From Methylocystis parvus OBBP (GTDB taxonomy: Bacteria > Pseudomonadota > Alphaproteobacteria > Rhizobiales > Beijerinckiaceae), in NCBI RefSeq assembly GCF_027571405.1, contig NZ_CP092968.1:3308001-3372000 (forward strand): a DNA stretch of 64,000 nt, read 5' to 3'. The translations under genes were made by a program, and so were the position numbers. Shown piece after piece: positions 17,356-27,537 of this stretch. The notes beneath the pieces were generated by a model. The model did no database searches. It was not told the origin of the DNA and worked only from the letters and a program-made list of their open reading frames with translations. Within the stretch, counting starts at the first letter, position 1. Each line of letters opens with the position of its first letter.

Positions 17356-18099
17356 ATGCTGCAGCAGATCATCATCGCGATCCACCTGATGGTGGTGACC
17401 GCGCTCGTCATTCTCGTTCTTTATCAAAAGTCCGAGGGCGGCGCGCTCGGCATGGGCGGCAGCGGCGTCTTCACCGGCCGCGGCCAGGCCAATGCGCTCA
17501 CCCGCGCCACCGGCATTCTCGCGACCATCTTCTTCCTCACCAGCATCGCCCTCACCGTGCTCCCGGCCTGGGAGCGCCGCGCCGCCGGCGGCGACGACTG
17601 GACCAAGGCGATCGACCAGAACGACATCAAGCTCAAGGAGATCAAGCCGGGCGAGAAGGAGCCGGAGGCCGGCAAGGACACGGTTTTCGACCAGCTCCAG
17701 CGCGCCCAGCAAAAACGCCAGCAGGGCGTGACCGGCGCCTCTCCGGCGGAAGAGAAGCCGGCCCTGCGCCCGTCGCAGGAGCCGCCCAAGGCCGAGGCCG
17801 AAGCCCCCAAATCCGAGGCTCCCAAAACCGAGGCGCCGAAGTCTGAGGCTCCCAAGTTCGACGCTCCCAAATTGGACGCTCCGAAGGCCGAGGCGCCGAA
17901 ATCCGAACCTGCGATGGAAGCGCCCAAAGCCGAAGCCCCGAAGGCGGAAGCGCCCAAATTCGAGGCTCCCGCCGCAGAGGCTCCCAAGCTCGACGCCCAG
18001 AAGCCCGACGCCGTGAAGCCTGAGGCCGTCAAGCCGGCTGAGGCGCCGAAGGCCGCGCCGGCCGCCCCGCCGACGCAGTGGAAATCCCCCGCGCAATAA
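17356..18099 (+). CDS. secG: Preprotein translocase subunit SecG with a long repetitive tail
   Basis: SecG is the small accessory subunit of SecYEG. The first 75 residues are normal: helix IIIAIHLMVVTALVILVLY, the family loop SEGGALGMGGSGVFTGRG, and helix GILATIFFLTSIALTVL. About 170 residues follow, including some ten or more APK-type units (EAPKSEAPKTEAPKSEAPK and variants with F, L or D), so the total is 247 residues against about 75-130 in most bacteria. Alphaproteobacterial SecG often has such a tail, although this one is long. ATG at 17356 follows GAAGG. It abuts the toxin gene and precedes pyrG. Confidence 0.9.
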   Translation: MLQQIIIAIHLMVVTALVILVLYQKSEGGALGMGGSGVFTGRGQANALTRATGILATIFFLTSIALTVLPAWERRAAGGDDWTKAIDQNDIKLKEIKPGEKEPEAGKDTVFDQLQRAQQKRQQGVTGASPAEEKPALRPSQEPPKAEAEAPKSEAPKTEAPKSEAPKFDAPKLDAPKAEAPKSEPAMEAPKAEAPKAEAPKFEAPAAEAPKLDAQKPDAVKPEAVKPAEAPKAAPAAPPTQWKSPAQ

Positions 18100-18194
18100 G
18101 CGCGGTCCGTCACACGCCCGACAAAGAAATCCGCTGGGGAAGAGTGCTTCCCCGGCGCAAATTGGCGCTATCAAAACCCAGCGAAAGGCGTTAG

Positions 18195-19835
<1,641 letters not shown>

Positions 19836-20236
19836 TCCTCTCCGCGTCATGACCGGGCTTGACCCGGCCATCCCGCCGCCATGCCCGGCGCAAGGCCGGG
19901 CATGGCGGACGAACAGGGCCGGGGCGTCCCGGATTTCCCTTATCGCCTCGTGCCGGAAATGGCGGCGAGGGTTTTCATGTCGTTTTGCGAGATTCGCGTG
20001 ATGCGACTGTCGCTCGCGTCGCGGGACATTGCCTGTTCTCCGTGGCGGGCAAAGTGTCGGCGCTCGTCACATGACGACGGCGTGAATGCGCGTCGCCGAC
20101 CGCATAAGCCATAAAATTAGGCCTCTACATCGGCCTCTCGACTCCCGCGAAGCGAATGTGCGATTGCAGACATATGGACAAATTCGAGCGGCCCCGCTGA
20201 GCGTGGACAAGGCCGCCTGTTGGCTGGGAGAGAAAT
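19836..20236. other. Upstream region of xoxF, with REP-like hairpins at its left end
   Basis: This 401-base stretch contains the hairpins at 19853-19908 and presumably the xoxF promoter. AT-rich spots occur near 20108-20120 (ATAAAATTAGG) and 20165-20185. No reading frame is convincing. No riboswitch-like structure was recognised by eye. Confidence 0.45.
19853..19908. repeat. REP-like double hairpin after pyrG
   Basis: The first small stem is CCGGG-N5-CCCGG (19853-19867). The second is a perfect 13-base stem, CCGCCATGCCCGG with its inverse, separated by 7 bases (19876-19908). GTCATGACCGGGCTTGACCCGG-type elements are widespread in Rhizobiales intergenic regions. It may help end pyrG transcription. 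Confidence 0.75.
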
Positions 20237-22294
20237 GTGAAGCCCGATACAAAAACCCTGCTCCTCACCGCGGCCGTCATCTGGGCGGCGGGCGGCGGCG
20301 CGTATTTCGTCGGCAATTCCCTGAACGAAAGGTTCCCCAAGGCGGCTCATGAAAGCGCTGGCGAAGAGCATGCGCCGGCCAAGCCCGCCGCCGCCGAGGC
20401 GCAATCCGCGCCGGCCGTCCAGCCGGCGCCGGCTCCCGTCGTCGCCGCTCCGGCTCCCGCCGCAGAACCCGCCCCCGTTCCTGCGGCCGCGTCTGCTGAT
20501 GACGAGTTGCTCACGTTGCAGAAGGACGCCAGGCAGTGGGCGTTGCCGACGGGCGACTACGCGAATCTGCGCCATTCGGGGCTGAAGCAGATCACGGCGG
20601 AGAATGTTGGGAAGCTTGCTCCTGCGTGGCAGTTCTCGACGGGCGTCCTGCGCGGCCATGAAGGCGCGCCGCTGGTCTTGAACAACGTCTCGGTCATGGA
20701 TTCGTCGGGCAAGACGCTGACGACGGACGTGATGTATCTGCATACGCCGTTCCCGAACATCGTCTATGCGCTCGACGCGAAGGACCCGGCGCATCAGATC
20801 CTGTGGAAATATGAGCCCAAGCAGGACCCGTCGGTGGTTCCGGTGATGTGCTGCGACACGGTCAATCGCGGCCTCGCCTATGGCGACGGCAAGATCTTCC
20901 TGGCGCAGGCCGACACGACGCTGATCGCGCTCGACGCCAAGACCGGCAAGCTGGTCTGGTCGGTGAAGAACGGCGATCCGTCCAAGGGCCAGACCTCGAC
21001 GGCCGCCCCGCATGTGTTCAAGGACAAGGTGCTCGTCGGCATCGCCGGCGGCGAGTTCGGCGTGCGCGGCCACATCACGGCCTATTCGGTCAAGGACGGC
21101 AAGCTGGTCTGGCGCGGCTACTCCATGGGCCCCGACGCCGACACGCTGATCGAGCCGGGCAAGACCACGCATCTCGGCAAGCCGGTCGAGAAGGACTCAG
21201 GCATCACGACCTGGGAAGGCGATCAGTGGCAGACGGGCGGCGGCACGACCTGGGGCTGGTACAGCTACGATCCGGAGCTGAACCAGATTTTCTACGGCTC
21301 GGGCAACCCCTCGACCTGGAACCCCAATCAGCGTCCGGGCGACAATCGCTGGTCGATGACGCTTTGGTCGCGCGACCTCGACACCGGCAAGGCGAAGTGG
21401 GTCTACCAGATGACGCCCCATGACGAGTGGGACTATGACGGCATCAACGAGGTGATCCTCGCCGACCAGGACATTGGCGGCAAGAAGGTGAAGACGGCGG
21501 TCCATTTCGACCGCAACGGCTTCGCCTATACGCTGGACCGCACCAATGGCGAGCTGCTGGTGGCGGAGAAGTATGATCCGGCGGTGAACTGGGCGACGAA
21601 GGTCGACATGGACAAGTCGTCCAAGACCTATGGGCGTCCGCTGGTGGTCGACAAATATTCGACGCAGCACAATGGCGAGGACACGAACACCCAGAACGTC
21701 TGCCCGGCCGCTCTCGGCTCGAAGGACGAACAGCCTGCGACGTTCGATCCGGCGACGCAGCTGTTCCTCGTTCCGACGAACCATGTGTGCATGGACTATG
21801 AGCCGTTCCGCGTGTCTTACACGGCGGGCCAGCCCTATGTCGGCGCGACGCTGGAAATGTTCCCGGCGGGCAAGGTTCTGGGCGACGGCACGAACCATAC
21901 GGGCAACTTCATCGCCTGGGACGCCAAGACGGGGAAGATCGTCTGGTCGAACAAGGAGCAGTTCTCGGCTTGGTCCGGCGCGGTGTCGACGGATGGCGGG
22001 GTGACCTTCTACGGGACGCTTGAGGGCTATCTGAAGGCGGTCGATTCGAAGACGGGCAAGGAGCTTTACAAGTATAAGACGCCGTCGGGCATCATCGGCA
22101 ATGTGATGACCTATGAGTCGGCCGGCAAGCAGTATGTGGCGGTTCTGTCGGGCGTCGGCGGCTGGGCGGGCATCGGCCTGGCGGCGGGCTTGTCGAAGTC
22201 CAACGAAGGCCTGGGCGCCGTCGGCAACTACGCCTCGCTCGCCAACTACACCGCCCTCGGCGGCGTGCTGACCGTCTTCGGGTTGCAGGAGTAA
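20237..22294 (+). CDS. xoxF: Lanthanide-dependent methanol dehydrogenase XoxF with N-terminal anchor and linker
   Basis: PQQ-dependent periplasmic alcohol dehydrogenase of 685 residues. The catalytic domain starts near residue 88. The adjacent cysteines of the disulfide that faces PQQ are Cys205-Cys206. Metal ligands are Glu273 (GGEFG) and Asn357 (GSGNP), the catalytic base is Asp399, and the extra Asp401 (DYD motif) marks the lanthanide form, since MxaF has Ala there. The N-terminus is unusual: an apparently uncleaved helix (about 8-26) and a proline/alanine linker (about 46-86) in place of a short cleaved signal peptide. The GTG start is the earliest possible in this frame. No cytochrome or xoxJ gene is adjacent. 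Confidence 0.95.
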   Translation: MKPDTKTLLLTAAVIWAAGGGAYFVGNSLNERFPKAAHESAGEEHAPAKPAAAEAQSAPAVQPAPAPVVAAPAPAAEPAPVPAAASADDELLTLQKDARQWALPTGDYANLRHSGLKQITAENVGKLAPAWQFSTGVLRGHEGAPLVLNNVSVMDSSGKTLTTDVMYLHTPFPNIVYALDAKDPAHQILWKYEPKQDPSVVPVMCCDTVNRGLAYGDGKIFLAQADTTLIALDAKTGKLVWSVKNGDPSKGQTSTAAPHVFKDKVLVGIAGGEFGVRGHITAYSVKDGKLVWRGYSMGPDADTLIEPGKTTHLGKPVEKDSGITTWEGDQWQTGGGTTWGWYSYDPELNQIFYGSGNPSTWNPNQRPGDNRWSMTLWSRDLDTGKAKWVYQMTPHDEWDYDGINEVILADQDIGGKKVKTAVHFDRNGFAYTLDRTNGELLVAEKYDPAVNWATKVDMDKSSKTYGRPLVVDKYSTQHNGEDTNTQNVCPAALGSKDEQPATFDPATQLFLVPTNHVCMDYEPFRVSYTAGQPYVGATLEMFPAGKVLGDGTNHTGNFIAWDAKTGKIVWSNKEQFSAWSGAVSTDGGVTFYGTLEGYLKAVDSKTGKELYKYKTPSGIIGNVMTYESAGKQYVAVLSGVGGWAGIGLAAGLSKSNEGLGAVGNYASLANYTALGGVLTVFGLQE

Positions 22295-22363
22295 TCCGCA
22301 GGAACCGCAAGAAGGCGCGCGTTGCTTTGTGACGCGCGCCATGCCGCGGAATGCTGACGAAAC

Positions 22364-22396
22364 AAAAACGCCCGGCGCATTGGACCGGGCGTTTTT
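22364..22396. terminator. Bidirectional intrinsic terminator
   Basis: The hairpin ACGCCCGG-N8-CCGGGCGT has an A-run before and a T-run after it. It sits between the convergent xoxF and histidine kinase genes and can serve both. Confidence 0.9.
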
Positions 22397-22427
22397 AATT
22401 TTGCAATCGAGCTGAAAGCGGCGCCTC

Positions 22428-25208
22428 TCACTCCGCGGCCAGCACCTGCGGCGGCGGGAAGGCGATTTCGATCAGCGTGCCTTCATTCTTGCGGCTCCTG
22501 ATCGTGAAGCTGGCATGGTTCGCTTCGATCAGCGCCTTGGTGAGCGGCAGGCCCAATCCCGTGCCGCGCACGCTGCGCGAGGTCGCCACCTGCTTGAAGG
22601 GCTCCAGCGCCGTCGCGACTTCATCTTCCGACATGCCGATGCCGGTGTCCTTCACGCGGATCACGACATAGCCGGCGTCGGTGAGCGCGGAAGAGACGAT
22701 GACCTGTCCGCCGGGCTCGCTGAATTTCATCGCGTTGGAGAGCAAGTTCAGCAAAATCTGCTTCAGCGAACGCTGGTCGGCGCGGATCGGCGGCAGGCGG
22801 TCGGCGAGCGCGAGGCGCATCACGACCTTCGCCTGATTGGCCTGCGTCTGCATGATCGACGCGCATTCGGCGATGACGGCGTTGGCGTCGACGCGGTCGA
22901 ATTCGAGCTCCATCTTTCCCGCCTCGATCTTGGAGAGATCGAGCAGGTCGTTGACGAGCGAGAGGACATGCGCGCCCGAGGAATGCACGTCCTTGAGATA
23001 GTCCTTGTAACGCTCGGAGCCGATGGGGCCGAAGCGCTCCTCCATCATCACTTCCGCGAAGCCGATAATGGCGTTGAGCGGCGTGCGGATCTCGTGGCTG
23101 ATGCGCGCGAGAAAGTCGGACTTCGCCGCATTGGCCTGTTCGGCGGCGTCGCGCGCGGCGGCGAGTTCGTCATGACGCTCGTCGGCGTCCGGCGCGCGCA
23201 GGCTGACGCAGAGTTTTTGCGCGGGGCCGAGGCGACGCAAGGTCGCTTCATAGGGACGTCCGCCGATGCGCGCATCGAGGCGCAGCGCTTCTCCCGTTTC
23301 CGCCGCGCGGCCGAGGCGCGCGGCGAAAGCGCGCTCGTCCTCCAGCGCGAAGAGCGAGGAAAAGGGCAGGCCGTCAAAGGCGCCTTTCTCGGCGTCGAAC
23401 AACGCCGCGAAAGCGCCCGTGGCGCTCTCGATGCGGCGATTGTCGTCGATGAGCGCGACGGCGACGCCGCTCGTCTCCAAAATGGCGCGCAGCAGGCTGT
23501 TGTCGGCGCGAACGCGCGCCAGTTTTTCGTCGCGCTCGCGGGCCAGCGCAAGCGCGCTTTCTTCTGGCCCGGGCGGACGATTGCGATTGCGCCGCAGCGT
23601 CACCAAAGTCGCAGGCGCGCCCTCCCAATCGACCGTCTGCAAATGGACGTCGACGTCCAGCGCCTCGCCGCCGCTCGCCTGCACGGCCGCGGCGCGGGCG
23701 CCCGGATCGCTAAGCGGCCGGCCGAAGAACATGCGCGCCAGCCCGCCATCGGCCTCGAAGCCCGCAAGGTCGTCATAGCCGAGATAGTCGAGCAGGGTGC
23801 GATTGGCGAAAAGCGTCTGCGCCCCGCGCGCGATGAGCAGGCCGACGGGCAGGCGGTCGAGCAGTCCTGCGGCCGCCGCCGGGAGGAATGCGGCCGGGGC
23901 GAGGGGCGCGGTCGTTGCGAGGGACAGGGGCGGGCGCTCTTCGGCCGCGCCGGCGCCGGCCAGCGCGCCGAGCTGCGCGGCGACGTCGTCGAGCGACGCG
24001 GCGGCGGGGACCTCTTCCGTTTCGGGGCGTTCCGCGCTCCCCATCCCGGGCTCGATCTGCTCCGGCGCGGCGGCGACCGCCTCTTCTCGGACAGAATCGG
24101 ACGCTGCGCTGGACGCGCCGCCATTCGTTACGCCGCCTGCGCGCAGGGCGCGAGCTATTTCTTCAAAGTTGAGTTTTTCGGCGGAGGTCAGCGGCTCGGC
24201 GGAGACCTCGTCCTCCGACGACGCAGCCTCCTGCCTTTGCTGGGGCGGCGGCCGCAACGGCACGACATTGGCGGCGGCGAAGCGCTCCGGCGCGGCCGGA
24301 GCCAAAGCCGGCGGCGGCGCCTCGGTCAGCGCGGGCGGCGCGGCATAGGCCGCGCGGTCGAGATGGATGACGCCATAGCCCTGAAAGCCGGCGAAGCGCC
24401 GGTCGGCGTCCATAGTCGGAAGGGCGCCGAGCGTCACCGGGACCCGCGCGCCCTCATCCGCGAGCGGCCACGCCGCCGAGACGCCTTTCCAGCTCTTCTG
24501 CGACGCGATCGCCTGAGCGAAGGCCGGGTCGAGGCCGAGCGCCGCCGCGACGAACGCAACCTCGCGGCCGAGTATGTCGGCGTTCGCTTCCCCCACGACG
24601 TCCGCCAGCACATGGGTCGCGTCCGTGAAGCGGCCGGCGGCGTCGGTTTTCCAGAGGAATCGTGCGGCGCGAGCGCCGTGGCGTTCGGCGAGACGCGCGC
24701 GCAGGGCCTCGGTCGCGGCCATCGGGTCGAAAGGCGCGGGCGCGTCGGCTGGCGGGGCGATCCGCGCGATCTCCGCCTCGCGCCTTCCTTCGCGCTCGGG
24801 CGCGCTCAGAGACGCCGGACGCACGCCGAGCGCCGCAATGACGAAACAGGCCGGGCCGTCTCTCTCGATCAGCTTGCGACAGAGGATGGTGATGGTCTGC
24901 GGCGCGTCGGCAAGTTCGAAGCGCAGCCGCTCGAGCCGCAGCGCCGCCCCATGGCGGACCGACTCGACGAGTTCCGCGAGACGCCTGGCGCCTGGCTCGT
25001 CGCTGAAAAAGAGCCGCGCCGCCAGCGCCTCCTTGTCGGCGCCGAAAACCGCGCGGGCGGCGGCGTTCAGGAAAACGATTTTAAGAGGGTCGCCCGAGGC
25101 GGCGACGATGGGCGCGCCGGAGGCGTCGAGGGCCGAGAAAGCGGGATCAGCCGCGATGCGGCTGGCGGCGATGTCGCCCCCATCGATCTCTGCCTCGAAA
25201 CTACTCAT
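22428..25208 (-). CDS. PAS-domain sensor histidine kinase, PdhS/PleC-like
   Basis: A 926-residue kinase without clear membrane helices. PAS-like segments occur near residues 35-95, 160-300 (FLWKTDAAGRFTDATHVLADVVG) and about 440-680. The dimerisation domain contains the phosphoacceptor His705 in SHEIRTPLNAIIGFAEVMMEERFGPIG, then the N box (LLNLLSNAMKFS), G1 box (VKDTGIGM) and G2 box (GTGLGLPL). The FGPIG...YKDYLKDVHSSGAHVLSLVNDLLDLSKIEAGK phrase matches the PleC/DivJ/PdhS kinases that control DivK and CtrA. A CtrA box lies 95 bases upstream. The start at 25208 is uncertain. Confidence 0.88.
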   Translation of the reverse strand: MSSFEAEIDGGDIAASRIAADPAFSALDASGAPIVAASGDPLKIVFLNAAARAVFGADKEALAARLFFSDEPGARRLAELVESVRHGAALRLERLRFELADAPQTITILCRKLIERDGPACFVIAALGVRPASLSAPEREGRREAEIARIAPPADAPAPFDPMAATEALRARLAERHGARAARFLWKTDAAGRFTDATHVLADVVGEANADILGREVAFVAAALGLDPAFAQAIASQKSWKGVSAAWPLADEGARVPVTLGALPTMDADRRFAGFQGYGVIHLDRAAYAAPPALTEAPPPALAPAAPERFAAANVVPLRPPPQQRQEAASSEDEVSAEPLTSAEKLNFEEIARALRAGGVTNGGASSAASDSVREEAVAAAPEQIEPGMGSAERPETEEVPAAASLDDVAAQLGALAGAGAAEERPPLSLATTAPLAPAAFLPAAAAGLLDRLPVGLLIARGAQTLFANRTLLDYLGYDDLAGFEADGGLARMFFGRPLSDPGARAAAVQASGGEALDVDVHLQTVDWEGAPATLVTLRRNRNRPPGPEESALALARERDEKLARVRADNSLLRAILETSGVAVALIDDNRRIESATGAFAALFDAEKGAFDGLPFSSLFALEDERAFAARLGRAAETGEALRLDARIGGRPYEATLRRLGPAQKLCVSLRAPDADERHDELAAARDAAEQANAAKSDFLARISHEIRTPLNAIIGFAEVMMEERFGPIGSERYKDYLKDVHSSGAHVLSLVNDLLDLSKIEAGKMELEFDRVDANAVIAECASIMQTQANQAKVVMRLALADRLPPIRADQRSLKQILLNLLSNAMKFSEPGGQVIVSSALTDAGYVVIRVKDTGIGMSEDEVATALEPFKQVATSRSVRGTGLGLPLTKALIEANHASFTIRSRKNEGTLIEIAFPPPQVLAAE

Positions 25209-25302
25209 GACGCTTGCCGCCCTTGCGACGGAGACGAACGCCGGTCCCGCGCGCCGCTCGCGCCGGAGCCGGCGCAATATGGCTAGCGCCCGAGCCCGGG
25301 CT

Positions 25303-25317
25303 TTAACGCAAACTTAA
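25303..25317. promoter_or_regulatory. CtrA binding site, full TTAA-N7-TTAA
   Basis: TTAA CGCAAAC TTAA matches the complete CtrA recognition pattern. It lies 95 bases from the chosen kinase start, so CtrA could feed back on the kinase gene. Binding is inferred. Confidence 0.65.
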
Positions 25318-25408
25318 TCCTACCCGGGCGGCCGGTCTATCCGGGTCGCCGAGTTTTCCGCGCTATTTCCGCCATGTCGTCGTTGAATGACGCGCCGCAC
25401 AATTTATA

Positions 25409-25422
25409 TTGCAATGCAGCAA
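25409..25422. promoter_or_regulatory. Candidate PhaR-type operator
   Basis: TTGCAATGCAGCAA is an inverted TTGC-N6-GCAA with an internal TGCA-A-TGCA. It lies 124 bases before the first phasin start and immediately after an AT-rich -10-like TATATT. PhaR/AniR repressors of phasin genes bind TGC/GCA-rich palindromes, but the match is inferred. Confidence 0.4.
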
Positions 25423-25545
25423 AGTTTCGGGCAAAGTCCGCCTCGCCCGCCGGTCGCGTCCGGTCGGCCGCGCCGGCGCGTCATCGTCCCTTCAAGCTGA
25501 GGACGAATGTTGAGGGAGCGACGGCGTCCGCAACAGGAGACATCC

Positions 25546-25902
25546 ATGGTTGATCCAATTTATCAGGTGCCCAACGAAGTTCGCGATTTCGCTGAAAAAA
25601 GCGTCGAGCAGGCGCGCAAGGCTTTTGAAGGCTTCGCCGGCGCGGCGCATAAGGCGCTGACTTCCGCGCCCGACCTTCCCATCGTCCCCGGCGCCAAGGA
25701 TGTCGGCACGAAGGCGCTGTCTTTCGCCGAAGCCAATGTCAATGCGGCGTTCGACCTCGCGCAGAAGCTCGTAAAGGCGAAGGACCCGCAGGAAGTTTTC
25801 CAGCTGCAGGCCGAATATGTGAAGTCGCAGCTCTCCGCCATCCAGGAGCAGACCAAGGAGCTCGGCGCCGCGATCCAGAAATCCACGACCCTGAAGTCCT
25901 GA
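25546..25902 (+). CDS. Phasin (polyhydroxyalkanoate granule protein)
   Basis: Phasins coat polyhydroxybutyrate granules. The 118-residue protein has the family helical pattern: VRDFAEKSVEQARKAFEGFAGAAHKAL, then KALSFAEANVNAAFDLAQKLVKAKDPQEVFQLQAEYVKSQLSAIQEQTKELGAAIQK. Both are amphipathic helices. ATG at 25546 has AGGAGA before it. An upstream in-frame start is less likely. It is followed by a second phasin-like gene 42 bases on. The pair probably forms one transcript ending at the terminator near 26500. Confidence 0.93.
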   Translation: MVDPIYQVPNEVRDFAEKSVEQARKAFEGFAGAAHKALTSAPDLPIVPGAKDVGTKALSFAEANVNAAFDLAQKLVKAKDPQEVFQLQAEYVKSQLSAIQEQTKELGAAIQKSTTLKS

Positions 25903-25944
25903 TCGTCCGCGATTCCCGATCACCCGCAACCGAGGAGCGGTAGC

Positions 25945-26457
25945 ATGGCGACGAAAAGCACAGGTGGTAGCCCAAGCAATTCCGTCGACGCCCAGCAGGA
26001 CATCCCTGCCGAGGCGCCGGCGGAAACGACGCCCGCCGTAGACGTCCCCGTCGCGCCAGTCGTCGCCGCCGAGATCGCTGCGCCGGAACCGGTCGGCGTC
26101 GACGCCGCGGCCGAGCCGGTCGCGGAGATCGTCGACATCGTCTCGGCGCCGCTCGCGCTCGTCGAGAAAGCGGTCGAATCGGCGACGGAAGGCTTCGCGG
26201 CCTCCTTTTCCTTCGACTCCTCGCAATGGTCGAAGAAATCGCTCGATCTGTGGGCGGAGAACGCCGCGGCGTTTTTCGATCTCGCCGAGCAGGTCTCGAA
26301 GGCCCAGAGCCTCGAGGAAATCGTCGATCTTCAGTCGCGTTTCGCCAAGGAGCGCGTCGAGGCTTTCATCCGTCAGTCGAAGGAGTTGATGGATTTCGCG
26401 AAAAGCGTGGCGGCGTTCACCGCGTCGCCGCTCTGCGCCGCGGGGAAGGCCGCCTGA
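25945..26457 (+). CDS. Phasin family protein with proline/alanine/valine-rich N-terminus
   Basis: The 170-residue protein has a low-complexity N-terminal half (residues about 15-60, AEAPAETTPAVDVPVAPVVAAEIA). The phasin-type C-terminal part (WAENAAAFFDLAEQVSKAQSLEEIVDLQSRFAKERVEAFIRQSKELMDFAKS) is similar to the upstream phasin helix. The last residues have a cysteine. It is 42 bases behind the first phasin in the same orientation, with GAGGAGCGGTAGC before its ATG. A granule role is inferred from family and tandem arrangement. Confidence 0.85.
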   Translation: MATKSTGGSPSNSVDAQQDIPAEAPAETTPAVDVPVAPVVAAEIAAPEPVGVDAAAEPVAEIVDIVSAPLALVEKAVESATEGFAASFSFDSSQWSKKSLDLWAENAAAFFDLAEQVSKAQSLEEIVDLQSRFAKERVEAFIRQSKELMDFAKSVAAFTASPLCAAGKAA

Positions 26458-26481
26458 GGCTCCCGACGTTTCGATTGAACG

Positions 26482-26517
26482 AGCGCTGGCGTCCACACGG
26501 GCGCCGGCGCTTTTTTT
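26482..26517 (+). terminator. Intrinsic terminator of the phasin transcript
   Basis: The hairpin with AGCGC-T-GGCG and CGCC-G-GCGCT arms is followed by seven T residues. It overlaps the 3' end of aroE on the other strand, so the genes converge. Confidence 0.85.
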
Positions 26518-27358
26518 ACAGGGTCGCCGCGATAAGCGCCCGGAGGGCCGGCGTCGCCTCCGGCATGGTTCCGGTCCAGTCGCGAAAGGCCGGCCGCGCC
26601 TGATGCAGAAGCATGCCGAGCCCGTCGACCGACGTCGCGCCCATGCGGCGGGCGGCGGTGAGGAGCGGCGTCTCCAGGGGCGCATAGACGATGTCCGCGA
26701 CCACGGCCGAGGACGGCAGGGCGGCGAGCGACAGATCGAGCGGCTCCTGCCCGATCATGCCTTGGCTCGTCGTATTGACGAGCAGTCCCGCGCCGGCGAG
26801 CCCCTCATGGCGCTCTTCCCATGGATAGGCCGAGACCGGCGCGCCGAAATCCGCGGCGAGACGATCCGCCCGGTCGCGCGTGCGGTTGAAAAGGCGGATT
26901 TCCTGCGCCCCCGCCTCGATGAGGCCCGAGACGATCGCGCGGGCGCCGCCCCCGGCCCCGATGATCACGCAAGCGCCCTCCGCCGCCCGCCAGCGCGGCG
27001 CCCCTTCGTGAAGCGACGCGACGAAGCCGTATCCGTCGTAATTGCGGCCTGTGAGCGCGCCGTCCTTGCTGACGACGACGCAGTTCACCGCGCCGATGCG
27101 CCCGGCGGCGGGATCGACGAAGTCAAGAAAATTGAGCGCCTTTTCCTTGTGGGGGATGGTGAGATTGCAGCCCGAAAAGCCCAGCGCCGGGAGAGCGCGC
27201 AAAGCCGCTTCGAGCCTTCCCGGCTCGACCGGGAGCGGAACATAGGTCCCTTCGATCCCATATTGCGCGAACCAGTGATTATGGATCTTGGGACTGCGCG
27301 AATGGGCGATGGGCCAGCCCATGACGCCGGCGAGGATAAAGCGGTGGTGCAGGGACAT
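26516..27358 (-). CDS. aroE: Shikimate dehydrogenase
   Basis: AroE reduces 3-dehydroshikimate to shikimate with NADPH. The 280-residue protein has the substrate motif HSRSPKIHNHWF, the lysine in NLTIPHKEKAL, the aspartate in GRNYDGYGF, the nucleotide-binding VIIGAGGGARAIVSGL, and NRTRDRADRLA. The C-terminal LGMLLHQA is conserved. ATG at 27358 has AAGGGAGG before it and was chosen over an earlier in-frame start that adds 11 residues. It is convergent with the phasin genes. Confidence 0.95.
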   Translation of the reverse strand: MSLHHRFILAGVMGWPIAHSRSPKIHNHWFAQYGIEGTYVPLPVEPGRLEAALRALPALGFSGCNLTIPHKEKALNFLDFVDPAAGRIGAVNCVVVSKDGALTGRNYDGYGFVASLHEGAPRWRAAEGACVIIGAGGGARAIVSGLIEAGAQEIRLFNRTRDRADRLAADFGAPVSAYPWEERHEGLAGAGLLVNTTSQGMIGQEPLDLSLAALPSSAVVADIVYAPLETPLLTAARRMGATSVDGLGMLLHQARPAFRDWTGTMPEATPALRALIAATL

Positions 27359-27537
27359 CGGGCCTCCCTTGGCGCGTCGCGGCGCAGACAATCACGATTC
27401 CCCGCCGAATAATAGCCATGAACCCGCCTTGCGCGCGAGGGCGACGACAGGTCTTTGCGGCAGGTCTTTGCGGCCCTGCGGAATCATGTCATCCATAGGC
27501 GAGAGGCCGGGGCGCGACGCCCGGCGGGAGAGACCGG

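Larger units (their letters stand above)
25209..25545. other. Divergent regulatory region between histidine kinase and phasin genes
   Basis: This 337-base stretch carries a perfect CtrA box at 25303-25317 (kinase side) and a TTGC-N6-GCAA palindrome at 25409-25422 next to an AT-rich TTTATATT element (phasin side). No further coding sequence is supported. Confidence 0.6.

Noticed and set aside
22515..25286. 923-codon open frame antisense to the histidine kinase
   Set aside because: Shadow of the kinase. It shows no family motif and its composition is arginine-rich noise.
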